DNA from: Hyphomicrobiales bacterium
GTDB taxonomy: Bacteria; Pseudomonadota; Alphaproteobacteria; Rhizobiales; S144-35
Direction of reading: 5' to 3'
Length of the DNA stretch: 5,589 nucleotides
Assembly (NCBI GenBank): GCA_015494185.1
Contig: WGBT01000019.1
Span: forward strand, 1-5,589
Shown: positions 4,449 through 5,589 of the stretch, piece by piece
Numbering within the stretch: the stretch's first letter is position 1
How the letters are laid out: every line of letters begins with the position of its first letter
Translations under genes and position numbers: made by a program
Notes under the pieces: model-generated
The model's input: only the letters and a program-made list of their open reading frames with translations
The model's database searches: none
What the model was told of the DNA's origin: nothing

Positions 4449-5518
4449 CTTTTAACGCGCAAACCATGTGCAGGACGTTCCAGGATGGCGCGGCGGCGAA
4501 ACCGATAAAGTTTTGCTGGCCGTCCACGGCTGGAGACACGAGTCGTGCCTGTGGGCTCGACAAGGCCTGTTTGATTAACGAGACGGCGGAAATTTTGCTT
4601 ATGCAGATGGGTTCCGGAAATGGCTTCGACAGTCTTTTGCAGATCCAATAGGGTGAAATTGTCGGGCATCAGCTCAAAAATAATGGGACGATATTTGATT
4701 TGCCCGCGTAGACGGCCCATAGCGGTGGCAAGAATGCGGCGATGATCAAATTGCATTGGCCGACCAAGAGCGGGTAAGTGGTTCCAGAGATGGGCAGCGG
4801 GGCGCCCGTCACGGGCGGCTTCGGGGACCAATCCGGCTTCATACATGAGCTCATAGCGTTCCAGGCATTTTTCGTCATCAAAGGAACCACCGTCCTGACC
4901 GAAATAAAGACGTACACGTTCAGCACGGCTCAAAGCACGGTGAGGTTCGTCGGCAGCTGGTGTCATTGCCGCCCATTGATGGAGCCGCGGTTCAATCTCG
5001 TGGGGCAGGATTGCAGGACGTCCGCCACGCCAATCTTCCCAAGGGAAGTAATGATACCAGGACCGCCAGCGGGCATCATTATCGGGGGGTAATTCCCGTG
5101 CTTCGGTCAGCGCCAAATAGCCAATTGAGACGATATGCGGTCCGCTATCTCCAGGGCGAGCATGGCGTCCACGATCACCAAAGGTGTAGAGCTGGTCAAC
5201 ATAGCCAAGCTCCAAGCCGGTTTGGGTGTGAACCCAAGCGCGCAGACCAATTTCCAAGGTTCTGTGCTCACGGGGGGAAAAGGGGCCAAAGGGGAGCATG
5301 TCCCAAGATGTTGGGGCAGCGTATTGATCAAAAGATGAGGAGGAGGGGGATTGCCAAGGTGGTTGAATGACGAGAATCTGCGGTTGCTGTTGTTGCATGC
5401 CAACGATGGCCGCACTCAGTCCCAGTGAAACGGCAGAAGTTGCATTCAGGTCCGCCTGTTCTGATGCATTCTGCTCCGGCTCATGCTTTGGAAGTTGAGA
5501 TTTTGGCGAACGGTTCAC
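4430..5518 (-). CDS. nadQ: COG4111-type NAD metabolism regulator (NadQ/NrtR-like)
   Basis: Predicted transcriptional repressor with a Nudix-fold sensor domain and a C-terminal winged helix, of the type described in alphaproteobacteria as controlling NAD biosynthesis genes. Counting from GTG 5518 (362 aa), the Nudix-like part begins about residue 32 (LGLSAAIV). It includes GYVDQLYTFGDRGR (105-118), GPHIVSIGYLALT (126-138) and WYHYFPWEDW (154-163). I see no canonical Nudix catalytic box, so it is probably a sensor, not an enzyme. The winged helix spans about 275-341: PIIFELMPDNFTLLDLQ, NFRRLV and RGRPAKLYRF, as in NrtR. The frame is open from a TTG at 5581. I prefer the GTG because GGGG lies 7 nt before it and homologous sequence starts later. 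Residues 42-62 are Gln/Ser-rich. The gene overlaps the upstream-facing pair by 19 bp. The symbol is by family resemblance; its targets are outside the window. Confidence 0.82.
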   Translation of the reverse strand: MNRSPKSQLPKHEPEQNASEQADLNATSAVSLGLSAAIVGMQQQQPQILVIQPPWQSPSSSSFDQYAAPTSWDMLPFGPFSPREHRTLEIGLRAWVHTQTGLELGYVDQLYTFGDRGRHARPGDSGPHIVSIGYLALTEARELPPDNDARWRSWYHYFPWEDWRGGRPAILPHEIEPRLHQWAAMTPAADEPHRALSRAERVRLYFGQDGGSFDDEKCLERYELMYEAGLVPEAARDGRPAAHLWNHLPALGRPMQFDHRRILATAMGRLRGQIKYRPIIFELMPDNFTLLDLQKTVEAISGTHLHKQNFRRLVNQTGLVEPTGTTRVSSRGRPAKLYRFRRRAILERPAHGLRVKSHRRPI

Positions 5519-5589
5519 GTGGTTACCCCGTTTGCGGAGAGTTTGGCTGGGAGCGCAAAGATTCGCTCTTCTGCGGTGCAAATGCTGCG

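Overview
The window looks like a chromosomal segment of an alphaproteobacterium of moderate GC. Three points support this: a 15-codon start of a TrcR/DUF1013-type protein at the left edge, a COG4111 (NadQ-type) NAD regulator at the right edge, and the pairing of rnhB with a PA0069-family radical SAM gene. I cannot name the genus. No rRNA, tRNA, CRISPR array, phage gene or recognisable defence system is visible.

Layout. 1-47 (-): first codons of a trcR-like gene leaving the left edge, with a strong Shine-Dalgarno (SD), a leader hairpin and a plausible promoter at 56-155. About 197-914: an island of decayed insertion sequences. An IS481/IS3-like integrase-core fragment (+) is joined head-to-head to an IS1595-like transposase fragment (-). 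Both are truncated at the junction near 604-620, and both are frameshifted by short tandem duplications. 904-1063: a gene-free stretch with a weak terminator-like hairpin. 1064-1705 (-): rnhB, ribonuclease HII. 1862-2992 (-): PA0069/SplB-like radical SAM protein with a C-terminal QLDLF motif. 2993-3142: a divergent control region in which two oppositely directed promoter candidates share one -35 box. 3143-3832 and 3834-4448 (+): a tightly coupled pair, a TIGR04283-type family 2 glycosyltransferase and a TIGR04282/DUF2064 nucleotidyltransferase-like protein. 4430-5518 (-): NadQ-like regulator, convergent with the pair and overlapping it by 19 bp.

How the genes fit together. The radical SAM gene and rnhB are co-oriented and both plausibly serve nucleic-acid maintenance. 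The two glycosyltransferase-fold proteins almost certainly act in one pathway; their family names come from arsenosugar clusters, but no arsM or arsS is present here. The NadQ-like gene probably belongs to a NAD-biosynthesis locus beyond the right edge.

I see no convincing new multigene system. The points most worth a second look are the microduplications that exactly account for the transposase frameshifts, the chimeric IS junction, the clamp-binding-like motif on the radical SAM protein, and the shared -35 divergent promoter.
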